The notes beneath the pieces are model-generated. The model worked only from the letters and a program-made list of their open reading frames with translations. It searched no databases and was not told the DNA's origin. This document shows, piece by piece, positions 36,969-45,432 of a stretch of DNA of 64,000 nucleotides. The DNA comes from an uncultured Bacteroides sp. (lineage in GTDB: Bacteria > Bacteroidota > Bacteroidia > Bacteroidales > Bacteroidaceae). The stretch spans positions 186,001 through 250,000 of the forward strand of contig CASFGA010000006.1 of assembly GCA_949294185.1 (NCBI GenBank), in the 5' to 3' direction. Made by a program: the position numbers and the translations under genes. Numbering within the stretch: position 1 is the stretch's first letter; every line of letters starts with the position of its first letter.

Positions 36969-37000
36969 CAAATATATTGGCTTATATTGATAAAAGCAAA
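36969..37000 (-). promoter_or_regulatory. Strong Bacteroidetes promoter of the GntR-slipin operon
   Basis: On the minus strand TTTG (37000-36997) lies 20 bases before TATATTTG (36976-36969), an almost ideal -33/-7 pair. The ATG follows 22 bases later. The AT-rich stretch around it could also hold the regulator's own operator. Confidence 0.8.
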
Positions 37001-37090
37001 CATTTGGTGGAAAAAATTTCATCATGCTGATGAAATGTCTGTTTGATGCGGTTGAAAAGCAGTCTTGGTACGGGCAAAAAACAGGATGAC

Positions 37091-37124
37091 CTGATTGTCC
37101 TGCCGGAAAAGCAGGACAAATCAG
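37091..37124 (-). terminator. Terminator overlapping the stop of the small membrane protein
   Basis: ctgattgtcctgc (37091-37103) pairs with gcaggacaaatcag (37111-37124), with one bulge. On the minus strand it is followed within 8 bases by tgtttttt. Confidence 0.7.
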
Positions 37125-37348
37125 ACCATGTAGGCGTTAAGAAGCAGATAGAATGCGATGATGCACAAGATGGAAATGACCAATGCGACGGCCGACCATT
37201 TGACAAATACTTTGTCATGCTTCACGGCACCGTATACGATGCCGATAATGGAGGCGAGGAGTATGCCTGCCACCGCTCCGAAGAATCCTTGAAAAGCGAA
37301 TGCTATCAGGATAAGTATTCCCATCGTGGTGAGAATGTTGCGTTTCAT
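37121..37348 (-). CDS. Small two- to three-helix membrane protein
   Basis: A 75-residue protein made almost wholly of hydrophobic segments: TTMGILILIAFAFQGFFGAV, then GILLASIIGIVYGAV, a charged KHDKVFVKW link, and ALVISILCIIAFYLLLNAYMV. The start MKRN at 37348 has positive residues before the first helix; a longer in-frame start at 37435 would run into proC. No known domain is recognised. It follows proC by 31 bases and ends in a terminator, so it is probably the last gene of a proC operon. Confidence 0.7.
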   Translation of the reverse strand: MKRNILTTMGILILIAFAFQGFFGAVAGILLASIIGIVYGAVKHDKVFVKWSAVALVISILCIIAFYLLLNAYMV

Positions 37349-37379
37349 AGGTATGTCGTTTAGGAATGAACGGTTCTTG

Positions 37380-38153
37380 TCAGACACTTGCCTTGAGCGC
37401 CTTGATGACGGCTGAGGTGAAACCTTCGTGCTCAAGGGTGTTGATGCCTTTTATGGTGATTCCCCCGGGCGTGGTCACCTTTTCTATCTCCAGGGCAGGA
37501 TGCGTCTCTTCGTTGTTCAGCAATATCCGGGCGGCTCCTTCCACGGTTTGTGCCACCATTTTCATGGCATCGTGAGGCTTGATGCCCATTTCCACTCCGG
37601 CTTGCATGGCGGCCTGAACGTATTTCAGCACGTAGGCGATGCCGCATGAGGTGAGGGAAGTGGCGGCAGCAAACTGCTTTTCCTCTATCAGCATGGCCAG
37701 TCCCATTTCGTTGAACAGGTCGAGCATGGTTTGCGTCTGACTCTCGGATGCGTTGCGCGCGGCTACCAGAGTCATGCTGGCGCGTTCGGCGATGGCTGTA
37801 TTGGGGATAATGCGGAAAATCGGCATTTCCGGGTCTACATAATGCGCCAAAGTCTCGAAGTTCAGTCCGGCAGCGACAGATACCAGTATTTGAGGCTGTC
37901 GCAATCGCAAGGGCTTCACGACTTCTTCCACTTTCCACGGCTTTACGGCAATGATGACAATGTCGGCATCGCTTGCCGCTTCCTTGTTGTTGTGGGTGAT
38001 GTGCATGTTGGGATAAGCTTCCTTCAGTCGGTTCAGCTTTTCCTTGCTTGGGTTGGAAACCGTTATTTCTTCAGCTTTGACATAGTGGCCGCCGGCCAAT
38101 CCGCGGGCAATGGCTCCGCCCATATTTCCTGCTCCGATGATTGCTACTTTCAT
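37380..38153 (-). CDS. proC: Pyrroline-5-carboxylate reductase
   Basis: Last step of proline synthesis: reduction of pyrroline-5-carboxylate with NAD(P)H. The 257-residue protein starts MKVAIIGAGNMGGAIARGL with the Rossmann dinucleotide motif. VIIAVKPWKVEEVV and the C-terminal signature TTPGGITIKGINTLEHEGF are present. The upstream in-frame extension has a different character and is rejected. It is preceded by its own promoter. Confidence 0.95.
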   Translation of the reverse strand: MKVAIIGAGNMGGAIARGLAGGHYVKAEEITVSNPSKEKLNRLKEAYPNMHITHNNKEAASDADIVIIAVKPWKVEEVVKPLRLRQPQILVSVAAGLNFETLAHYVDPEMPIFRIIPNTAIAERASMTLVAARNASESQTQTMLDLFNEMGLAMLIEEKQFAAATSLTSCGIAYVLKYVQAAMQAGVEMGIKPHDAMKMVAQTVEGAARILLNNEETHPALEIEKVTTPGGITIKGINTLEHEGFTSAVIKALKASV

Positions 38154-38179
38154 AGATTCTTTATTTGGGGTTGTATTTA

Positions 38180-38187
38180 CAAATATA
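38180..38187 (-). promoter_or_regulatory. -7 box for proC
   Basis: On the minus strand TATATTTG ends 26 bases before the proC ATG, matching TAnnTTTG exactly. Confidence 0.6.
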
Positions 38188-38257
38188 GTCGGAAAAGGAA
38201 TAGGTTTTTTGTTTTGGGAAGATTTTCTTCTGTTTTTGTATGAAATTATATCGGCAT

Positions 38258-38293
38258 AAAAAAAGCCTGCACAAAAGTGTACAGGCTTTTTTA
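38258..38293 (-). terminator. Terminator after tsf
   Basis: gcctgcac and gtgtacaggc form a stem with a two-base bulge, with A and T runs on the two sides. It lies 15 bases past the tsf stop codon. Confidence 0.8.
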
Positions 38294-38307
38294 AGAGATG
38301 AATGATA

Positions 38308-39132
38308 TTATTCTGCGCGCAAAGTGAAACGCTTGAAGTCTGCAACGGCCAGTTCAGGGTCGGCAGCCTTCAATACATCGGCAACAGTCTTCTTCGGATC
38401 CATAATGCTTTCTTGTTTCAGCAAGCATACTTCTTTGAAGAACTTGCTCAATCGTCCCATTGCAATCTTTTCAATCATGTTTTCGGGTTTGCCTTCTTCA
38501 CGGGCTTTGTCTGCTGCGATTTCTTTTTCGCGGGCCAAAATGTCAGCCGGAACGCCTGCTTCGTCGATGGCAATCGGGTTCATGGCTGCAATTTGCATAC
38601 AGATTTCGTGAGCCACCTTCTCGTCGCAAACCTTGTTGAATGCTACAAGCGTACACAGCTGGTTCTTGTTTTGGTGGTTGTAGATAGCAGTGCAAGCACC
38701 AGAAACAAAGTTGTAACCATCCAGTTCGGTCTTTTCTCCGGTGATACCGCTACGTTCAACGATAGCGTCTGCTATAGTTCCGTTGCCCATAGGCAGTGCT
38801 TTAACTTCGTCGATTGTCTGACATTTGTTAGCGATAGCAGCATCAAGAATAGCCTGAGTCAAGGCTACGAAATCGGCGTTCTTGGCAACGAAGTCTGTTT
38901 CACACTTCAAAGCAATCATTGCAGCATAATCGCCAGTTGACTTAGCCAGTACGCAACCTTCTGAAGTTTCGCGATCAGAACGTTTGGCGGCTACTGCCTG
39001 TCCTTTTTTGCGGATAATTTCCATTGCTTTGTCAAAATCGCCTTCAGCTTCTGTCAAAGCATTCTTGCAGTCCATCATGCCAGCTCCTGTCATTTTACGC
39101 AGGTGCTGGATATCAGCCATACTTACAGCCAT
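38308..39132 (-). CDS. tsf: Elongation factor Ts
   Basis: Guanine nucleotide exchange factor for EF-Tu. The 274-residue protein has the N-terminal UBA-like region with LRKMTGAGMMDCKNALTEA and the second signature CETDFVAKNADF. The remaining coiled and dimerisation parts are normal in length for the family. It is downstream of rpsB on the same strand, as in most bacteria, with an inverted repeat in the gap. Confidence 0.96.
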   Translation of the reverse strand: MAVSMADIQHLRKMTGAGMMDCKNALTEAEGDFDKAMEIIRKKGQAVAAKRSDRETSEGCVLAKSTGDYAAMIALKCETDFVAKNADFVALTQAILDAAIANKCQTIDEVKALPMGNGTIADAIVERSGITGEKTELDGYNFVSGACTAIYNHQNKNQLCTLVAFNKVCDEKVAHEICMQIAAMNPIAIDEAGVPADILAREKEIAADKAREEGKPENMIEKIAMGRLSKFFKEVCLLKQESIMDPKKTVADVLKAADPELAVADFKRFTLRAE

Positions 39133-39192
39133 AATAATTCTTCTTTTAGTTATAAATTATGAATAGTAAAATCAAGAACTTTTTATACGAAA

Positions 39193-39257
39193 ATTGAGAA
39201 TTGAGAATTAAAGAAAAGGATTTTAAAATTCTGTTCCTTTAATTTTCAATTCTCAAT
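39193..39257. repeat. Inverted repeat between rpsB and tsf
   Basis: attgagaattgagaattaaag (39193-39213) and its complement (39237-39257) match at 20 of 21 positions. The arms also contain the internal repeat ttgagaa twice. The hairpin lies in the 142-base gap and could act as an attenuator or mRNA processing site. Confidence 0.8.
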
Positions 39258-39274
39258 CTTCATAGCTTGCAATA

Positions 39275-40111
39275 TTAAGCTTCTTCGTCCTTGTCGATGA
39301 AAGCCGCAGCTTTAGAAGCGTTGATGGCTTCCTCTTCTGCCTTATCCATGCGTGCTTTAGTAGATTTTTTCTTGGAAGACTTGGGAGCATTTTCTCCTGC
39401 TGCTTCCATATCTATCTTTTCAGCCTTTCTTTCTTCCAGTCCTTCAGCCATAGCGCCACAGCAGGCATCGAGAATCACTTCGATTGACTTGGTCGCATCG
39501 TCATTGGCCGGGATTACGAAATCTATGTTGGTGGGATCTGAATTGGTATCAACGATAGCAAATACAGGAATGCCCAGACGGTTGGCTTCGCGAACAGCGA
39601 TGTTTTCTTTCAAAACATCCACGATAAACAGAGCCGACGGCAGGCGGGTCAGGTCAGCGATAGAACCCAAGTTCTTTTCCAACTTGGCACGCTGACGTGA
39701 AATCTGAAGAATTTCTCTCTTTGACAAATTAGAGAAAGTTCCGTCGTTAGTCAGTTTGTCGATGGTAGCCATTTTCTTTACAGCCTTGCGAATAGTGGGG
39801 AAGTTGGTCAGCATACCGCCCGGCCAACGTTCGATAACGTAAGGCATATTGATAGAAGCAGCCTTTTCGGCTACAATCTGTTTTGCTTGTTTCTTAGTAG
39901 CAACGAACAGGACTTTTTTTCCTGATTTTGCGATTTGTTTCAAAGCTTCAGCAGCTTCGTCTACTTTGGCAACGGTCTTGTTTAGATCTATAATATGGAT
40001 TCCGTTGCGTTCCATGAAAATATAAGGAGCCATAGCCGGGTTCCACTTTCTTTTAAGGTGTCCGAAGTGGCAACCTGCCTCCAATAAGTTATCAAAGTTT
40101 ACTCTTGACAT
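39275..40111 (-). CDS. rpsB: 30S ribosomal protein S2
   Basis: S2 completes the small subunit near the mRNA exit. The 278-residue protein starts MSRVNFDNLLEAGCHFGH; the in-frame ATG upstream adds a lysine-rich extension and is rejected. WNPAMAPYIF, ERWPGGMLTNF and FVIPANDDATKSI are family blocks. About 50 extra C-terminal residues are Lys/Ala/Glu-rich, as in other Bacteroidetes. It leads tsf in a two-gene operon. Confidence 0.96.
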   Translation of the reverse strand: MSRVNFDNLLEAGCHFGHLKRKWNPAMAPYIFMERNGIHIIDLNKTVAKVDEAAEALKQIAKSGKKVLFVATKKQAKQIVAEKAASINMPYVIERWPGGMLTNFPTIRKAVKKMATIDKLTNDGTFSNLSKREILQISRQRAKLEKNLGSIADLTRLPSALFIVDVLKENIAVREANRLGIPVFAIVDTNSDPTNIDFVIPANDDATKSIEVILDACCGAMAEGLEERKAEKIDMEAAGENAPKSSKKKSTKARMDKAEEEAINASKAAAFIDKDEEA

Positions 40112-40344
40112 TTTTTTAATTTTTAATCGTTTACTTTCTTTTTTGTTGTTAACCAACTGCCGGGTAGTTTCTCTGCAAATCCTTGTGGGGAAAATCCCGA
40201 CGGTTTAGATGCTAAACGCTTTTTGTTTTAAGTTTTTGAGCTTTTAAGTTTCTGAAGTTTCTGAGTCAGTTGTAAGCTTGGGAAACCGATTACTTAAACA
40301 AACTTACAAACTTAATCAACTTAAAAACTAAACAACTCAAAAGC
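40112..40344 (-). repeat. rpsI-rpsB intergenic region with imperfect AAGTTT-type repeats
   Basis: This 233-base gap has two arms rich in AAGTTTnTGAG and TTTTTAAGTT words (about 40228-40290) facing the complementary arm (40291-40349). They make a long, imperfect inverted repeat that reaches the rpsI stop. No gene or clear terminator is seen. Confidence 0.55.
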
Positions 40345-40731
40345 TTAACGTTTACTGAACTGGAATCTGCGGCGTGCTTTCGGACGTCCCGGTTTCTTAC
40401 GTTCAACGACACGAGAATCACGGGTTATGAAACCTTCTGCACGGAGAACTTTCTTGTCTTCCGGATTGATTTTGACCAAAGCACGGGCAATAGCCAGACG
40501 CAAGGCCTGAGACTGACCGGTAAAACCACCGCCACCCAAATTTACTTTGATATCATATTTCTCTGCTACTTCCAGTTTGTTCAGAGGTTGCTTTACTACA
40601 TACTGTAGGATTGATGATGGAAAGTACTCTGCAAGGTCTCTCTTGTTAATAGTAATCTTTCCTGTACCTTCGCTTACGAAAACGCGTGCAATGGCGCTTT
40701 TGCGTCTGCCTAATGCATTTACTACTTCCAT
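40345..40731 (-). CDS. rpsI: 30S ribosomal protein S9
   Basis: A 128-residue S9 protein with the conserved ALGRRKSAIARVFV, GGGFTGQSQALRLAIARAL and basic tail GRPKARRRFQFSKR, the end that reaches toward the P-site tRNA. It begins five bases after the rplM stop, forming the usual rplM-rpsI operon. Confidence 0.97.
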   Translation of the reverse strand: MEVVNALGRRKSAIARVFVSEGTGKITINKRDLAEYFPSSILQYVVKQPLNKLEVAEKYDIKVNLGGGGFTGQSQALRLAIARALVKINPEDKKVLRAEGFITRDSRVVERKKPGRPKARRRFQFSKR

Positions 40732-40736
40732 TTCTA

Positions 40737-41198
40737 TTATTTAAGTGAGTTAATATCTATTACTTTCGGAGTCTGAGCTTCGTGTTTGTGTTCACTTCCT
40801 TCGTAAACATATAAGTTGCCCAACAGTTTGTCGCCTAAACGATTCTTCGGGAGCATGCCTTTTACGACTTTCTTCATCAGTCTTTCTGCGCCGTTAGGTT
40901 TCGCCATCAAGGCTGCCGGGGTCATTTCACGCTGTCCTCCGGGATAACCGGTATAGCGCAAGTAAATCTTGTCCGTCCACTTCTTTCCTGTGAACTTTAC
41001 CTTGCTTGCATTGATGATGATGACATTGTCACCGCAGTCTACGTGAGGGGTAAAGTTTGGTTTGTACTTTCCTCTCAACAATTTTGCAACTTTAGCACCG
41101 AGGCGGCCTACAACCTGGTCGGTAGCATCGACTACAACCCATTCTTTTGTTGCAGTCATCTTGTTTGCTGAAATGGTCTTGTAACTTAAAGTATCCAC
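40737..41198 (-). CDS. rplM: 50S ribosomal protein L13
   Basis: An early assembly protein of the large subunit. The 153-residue protein has WVVVDATDQVVGRLGAKVA, FTGKKWTDKIYLRYTGYPGG and GMLPKNRLGDKLL, all family blocks. It is the first gene of the rplM-rpsI transcript and is preceded by a near-perfect promoter. Confidence 0.97.
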   Translation of the reverse strand: MDTLSYKTISANKMTATKEWVVVDATDQVVGRLGAKVAKLLRGKYKPNFTPHVDCGDNVIIINASKVKFTGKKWTDKIYLRYTGYPGGQREMTPAALMAKPNGAERLMKKVVKGMLPKNRLGDKLLGNLYVYEGSEHKHEAQTPKVIDINSLK

Positions 41199-41316
41199 TC
41201 TTTAAAAATTTTTAATGTTACTACTAAAAAACAAATATCCTTGCATGCCTGTCTTTCGGACAAAAAGAGCAGTCTGCTTGGATGTGATTTTGTCACTTTT
41301 GATAATAATCGGCGTG

Positions 41317-41347
41317 CAAAGGTACGGCTTTTCTGTGAACCGACAAA
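41317..41347 (-). promoter_or_regulatory. Strong Bacteroidetes promoter of rplM-rpsI
   Basis: On the minus strand TTTG (41347-41344) lies 19 bases before TACCTTTG (41324-41317), an exact match to the consensus at the right spacing. The leader would be about 110 bases. Confidence 0.85.
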
Positions 41348-41550
41348 GATTTTCCACTTTTTTTTGAACGTAAAGAGTTGATTCTTATGGGAAGATGTCA
41401 GGCTTTTGTCTGATAACCTTTTCTTTTGCTGTGGGGGTGGCCTGAGACTGTGGAGGGAATCCGTGTCTTTGGAATGGGACAAAAGTTTTTTTGCGGCATG
41501 TAAAATTATTTTTGACTGTATGAAAATTTTGCGGCAATAAGGGAAAAAGG

Positions 41551-41580
41551 TTGTCGGAAAGGAGATTATTCGTATCTTTA
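41551..41580 (+). promoter_or_regulatory. Possible promoter of the CE15-like esterase gene
   Basis: TTGT (41551-41554) and TATCTTTA (41573-41580) are spaced 18 bases apart, with one mismatch in the -7 box, 41 bases before the ATG. The rest of 41348-41621 has no recognisable feature. Confidence 0.45.
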
Positions 41581-41621
41581 AGCGGTAAACGCGTCGTTGT
41601 TTTTACTTAAATCAAGGAAAT

Positions 41622-42851
41622 ATGGGAAACAAGAGTTGGCTGATGCTGTTGTGCTCGGCTTTTATGAGTATGGAAATAGGTTCGCAGGAGATTCCTTTTG
41701 TGTATGAGGTGGAGAATACGGAGCCGGATGTAAGCCCCATCCTGCCCGGATTCAATGAGCTTCCGGCTGTAAAGCCTTTGCCGGATCCGTTTTTATGGTC
41801 GGACGGAAGCGGGTATTGTACGGATTTCAATGACTGGAGTCGGCGTCGGGCGGAAATCGGCAGGGAGATAGAACATTATGAGATAGGTGAGAAACCGACG
41901 GTCGACCGGCGGTGCATTCGGGCGGAGATGGCGGATGACACTTTGTTTGTCCATGTCACAGTCGGCGGACGAACGTTGCGGCTTTCGGCCGGGATTACTT
42001 ATCCCGAAGGCGAAGGCCCGTTTCCGGCGATTATCGGCATAGGCAGAGGGTCGGGCAGCCTGCCGCCGGAAATATTTTCTGAGCGGGGCATCGCTCTGAT
42101 TGCCTTTGACTTTACCCAAGTGATGTCGCATACACAGAAGCGGGGGCAAGAGCCAATCAACCGGCTTTATCCGGAGCATACTGATATGGGAGCCTATGCG
42201 GCCTGGCCGTGGGGCATAAGCCGCCTGATAGACGGTCTGGAGATAGTGGGCGCGGAGAGCCGGATAGACTTGAGGCATCTGGCGGTGTCCGGATGTTCGT
42301 TTGCCGGAAAGATGGCCTTGTTTGCCGGTGCCTTCGACGAACGGATAGCTCTCACCATAGCTCAGGAGCCGGGCGGAGGCGGGGCTGCTGCCTGGCGTGT
42401 GTCGGAAACATTGGGGAATGTGGAGACTTTGGGGCGGACAAGTCATGCTTGGTTTATGGAGAGCATGTTCCGGTATAAGGAGGAAAATGTGGCGAAGCTC
42501 CCGTTCGACCATCATGAGCTCTGTGCAATGATTGCGCCTCGTGCGCTGCTCGTGCTCGGAAATCCGGATTATGAATGGCTGGCGGACGAATCGGGATATG
42601 TTTCTTGTCAGGCCGCACGCGAGGTTTGGAAGCGGTTTGGCATCGCCGATCGCATGGGATTCTCGATTGTTGGCGGGCATGGACACTGCATGTTGCCTGC
42701 ATCGCAGTATCCGGAGGTGGAGGCGTTTGTCGACAGATTCCTGTTGGGCAAGGAGGTGGATACGAATGTGACGGTGGCTCCTCTTTACGAAAAAGTCGAT
42801 TACCGGCGGTGGATTGACTGGTGGGGAACAGGAAAACCGGAGTTCCGTTGA
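41622..42851 (+). CDS. CE15-like glucuronoyl esterase
   Basis: A 409-residue alpha/beta hydrolase. CE15 enzymes cut ester bonds between glucuronic acid and lignin alcohols or other groups. Nucleophile S226 lies in SGCSFAGK; the catalytic Glu is E249 in AQEPGGGGAAAWR; the His is H353 or H355 in GGHGHC. In canonical members the residue after Ser is Arg, which helps the oxyanion hole; here it is Phe. The N terminus (WLMLLCSAFM) may be a signal peptide. It is convergent with the GH2-susD-susC operon and separated by a hairpin. Confidence 0.82.
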   Translation: MGNKSWLMLLCSAFMSMEIGSQEIPFVYEVENTEPDVSPILPGFNELPAVKPLPDPFLWSDGSGYCTDFNDWSRRRAEIGREIEHYEIGEKPTVDRRCIRAEMADDTLFVHVTVGGRTLRLSAGITYPEGEGPFPAIIGIGRGSGSLPPEIFSERGIALIAFDFTQVMSHTQKRGQEPINRLYPEHTDMGAYAAWPWGISRLIDGLEIVGAESRIDLRHLAVSGCSFAGKMALFAGAFDERIALTIAQEPGGGGAAAWRVSETLGNVETLGRTSHAWFMESMFRYKEENVAKLPFDHHELCAMIAPRALLVLGNPDYEWLADESGYVSCQAAREVWKRFGIADRMGFSIVGGHGHCMLPASQYPEVEAFVDRFLLGKEVDTNVTVAPLYEKVDYRRWIDWWGTGKPEFR

Positions 42852-42903
42852 TGGATGTTTGCGGGATTCCGGAGTGTATCGCCGGACGGACAGTTCTTTT
42901 GCA

Positions 42904-42949
42904 GAATCCGGCGGAGCCCGGCCGCGTTTGGGCAGGCTCCGCCGGATTC
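42904..42949. terminator. Hairpin between CE15-like and GH2 genes
   Basis: gaatccggcggagcc and ggctccgccggattc form a perfect 15-bp stem (42904-42918, 42935-42949) with a 16-base loop. It lacks a T run but sits between convergent genes. Confidence 0.7.
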
Positions 42950-42992
42950 GGGGATGGGGCGCGGCAGCTGATGTCCGAAGCGGACGGAGCTG

Positions 42993-45353
42993 TCATTCAG
43001 ACTGTATCTGTATGGTGTAGGGGCTTTCTGCTCCTTCCATCTCCACTTTCACGGTCATCTGTCCGGCTTTCCGCAGAGACTGTACCACTATCAGCGCCTT
43101 GCCGAAGTAGGTTTTCAGCCGGTTGGTGTTGAAGGAGCGTTTTCTTCTCAGGTCTCCGCTGTCGATACCCATGAATTTCCCGTCCCCCTCTACGGTCACG
43201 GTCAGTTTGCGGTCGTCTGTCTGCACCGGTTTGCCGTTCTTGTCATACAGTTGCACGGTGATGTGTGATACATCCTGCCCGTCTGCCTTGAGGATGCTCC
43301 TGTCCGGAGTCAGCGTCAGTCTGTCAGTGTCGAGCGATGTCTCTATCCGGAAGGCGGCAGCCTCTTTGCCGCTGTTGTATCCTTTGGCCGTCAGCACGCC
43401 GGGACGGTAGGGGATGTGCCAGATGATGGTGTTGTTAGGAAAGTCGGCCGTGTTCTGCGTTCCCATCGACTTGCCGTTCAGGAATATCTCCACGGTCTCG
43501 CAGTTGGTGATGGTGCATACCTGGATGACTTGTCCGATATAAGATTCCGGCAGATTCCAGTGCGAAGCCATTTTGGGCCATTGCCACAGGTCGCGCCCGT
43601 GGTCGATGTCCAGCGACGGGTCGAGGAAAGCGATGCTTACGGTCGGCTTGTCGTTCCACATGGCGCGGTGGTAGGCTGCTCTTGGCTTTTCAAACATGCA
43701 GATGTCGAACAGTCCGTTCGGCCATCCGTGGCTTTGTCCCACGGCTTCTCCTAAATAATCCGCCCCCGACCAGATGAATCCCCCGGCCACAAACTCGTTT
43801 GCGGCGATGATATTCCACGGGTTAAGTGGCGTATAGCTTCGGATGTTTCCTTCTTCGCCGCTGAAGTAGGGCAGTTCTTCCGTTATCATGACCCGTCTTT
43901 CAGGGAACTTCTTGTGGTCGCTCAGCATCCGCGCCTCCAGATAGTTGTATCCGATGACATCGGTCACGCCTGCAAACTTCTCCTGATGGTTGTTCTGTGC
44001 CGAGAGGATGACCATGCGGCTCGGTTCGTGTCTGTGGACAAAATCCTGCAGCATCCGTGCCCGCCTTACTCCGGTGTCGGTGCTGTCGTCCCATGCCTCC
44101 TGCAATTCGTTGCCGATGCTCCACAGAATGACGGAGGGATGGTTACGGTCGCGCGTCAGCATGTTGGCCAAATCCTTCTGCCACCATTCGTCAAAATATT
44201 TGGCATAATATCCCGACTTCCATTTGTCGAAGGCTTCATCGATGACCAGAAAGCCCATCCGGTCGCACAGGTCAAGAAATCCGGGTGAAGGTTGGTTGTG
44301 GGCGCAGCGGATGGCGTTGCATCCGTATTCTTTCAAGATTTCAAGACGGCGTTCGTTGCTGCGCTCGGGCACGGCTGTTCCCAGTGAACCCGCGTCTTCG
44401 TGCAGGCATACGCCTTTCAGCTTGGTCTGTTTCCCGTTAAGAAAGAAGCCTTTGTCGGCAGTGAACGCTATCGAACGCACGCCGAACGGTGTCTTGTAGA
44501 CATCCGTGACCTTTCCTTCCGATTTCACGGTCGTTTCGAGCGTGTAGAGATAAGGGTTGTCGGTCGACCACAATGCGGGAGAATCCAGCACGATGCCTTG
44601 TAGTATGTCCGTCGTGTCGCCCGGAATCACGGTCAGCCTGTCGCTTTTCTGGCTTTTGGTCGCGGCTTTGCCTTCGTTTGTCAGGATGCGCTGCGACACT
44701 TCTATTTGGCACGGCTCGTCTGAGGCGTTGGTTACGTTTGTCACAATGCGGACATCGGCCTGTTTGTCGGTAATCCGCGGAGTGGTTACATAAGTCCCGT
44801 CGTTGATTACATGCACGGCATCGGCCGTTATCAGCCATGCATGCCGGTAGATTCCCGCACCGGTATACCATCGGGCTATATTGTTTTTTCCCGAACGGTC
44901 TACGCGGACGGCAACAGTGTTCTGCCCTCCGTAGTTCAGATAAGGGGTCATGTCATATTCGATGCTGCAAAAGCCGTAGGGACGAAAGCCCAGGTGATGA
45001 CCGTTGATGTATACATCGCTTTGATGGAATATGCCGTCGAACAGGATGGAGACGGATTTCCCTTTGTGTGAAGCCGGGACGGAAAATGTCTTGCGGTACC
45101 ATCCGATGCCTCCGGGCAGATGGGCTGCCGAGCCGCTGACGGAAAAGTCGAATTCCATCTTGATGCTCCAGTCATGAGGCAGCTGGATATCCTGCCAGTC
45201 CCGGTCGTCAAAGTCCGGACTGGCGTATTGTCTGTCGTCTGTCAAGGAGAATCTCCAGTCGAAGTCAAACTTTTCTTTGGTTCTGACTTCTTTTTGTGCG
45301 AATGTTCCTATGGTAATACACAGGAGAAAGCCTAAGATTAAAAATCTTTTCAT
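42993..45353 (-). CDS. Glycoside hydrolase family 2 beta-galactosidase-like enzyme (second locus)
   Basis: A 786-residue exported enzyme (signal MKRFLILGFLLCITIGTFAQ, preferred over an upstream in-frame start). It has the GH2 jelly roll (FDFDWRFSLTDD, LPHDWS, GIGWYRKTF), a TIM barrel with the acid/base Glu in LWSIGNELQEAWD and the nucleophile Glu in MITEELPYF. C-terminal beta domains (about 600-786) resemble DUF4982 and Big-type modules. Similar proteins are annotated as beta-galactosidases; the true substrate depends on this locus. It is the last gene of susC-susD-GH2. Confidence 0.9.
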   Translation of the reverse strand: MKRFLILGFLLCITIGTFAQKEVRTKEKFDFDWRFSLTDDRQYASPDFDDRDWQDIQLPHDWSIKMEFDFSVSGSAAHLPGGIGWYRKTFSVPASHKGKSVSILFDGIFHQSDVYINGHHLGFRPYGFCSIEYDMTPYLNYGGQNTVAVRVDRSGKNNIARWYTGAGIYRHAWLITADAVHVINDGTYVTTPRITDKQADVRIVTNVTNASDEPCQIEVSQRILTNEGKAATKSQKSDRLTVIPGDTTDILQGIVLDSPALWSTDNPYLYTLETTVKSEGKVTDVYKTPFGVRSIAFTADKGFFLNGKQTKLKGVCLHEDAGSLGTAVPERSNERRLEILKEYGCNAIRCAHNQPSPGFLDLCDRMGFLVIDEAFDKWKSGYYAKYFDEWWQKDLANMLTRDRNHPSVILWSIGNELQEAWDDSTDTGVRRARMLQDFVHRHEPSRMVILSAQNNHQEKFAGVTDVIGYNYLEARMLSDHKKFPERRVMITEELPYFSGEEGNIRSYTPLNPWNIIAANEFVAGGFIWSGADYLGEAVGQSHGWPNGLFDICMFEKPRAAYHRAMWNDKPTVSIAFLDPSLDIDHGRDLWQWPKMASHWNLPESYIGQVIQVCTITNCETVEIFLNGKSMGTQNTADFPNNTIIWHIPYRPGVLTAKGYNSGKEAAAFRIETSLDTDRLTLTPDRSILKADGQDVSHITVQLYDKNGKPVQTDDRKLTVTVEGDGKFMGIDSGDLRRKRSFNTNRLKTYFGKALIVVQSLRKAGQMTVKVEMEGAESPYTIQIQSE

Positions 45354-45432
45354 AGATGAATGCATGGTTTGATGCTGACCGTCCGTGCGGCTGTCTATAT
45401 CCAAACGGCCGCACGGACAGGGCCAAAATTAA

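Noticed and set aside
41793..42686. 297-codon antisense frame over the CE15-like gene
   Set aside because: No motif; the catalytic Ser, Glu and His support the opposite strand.
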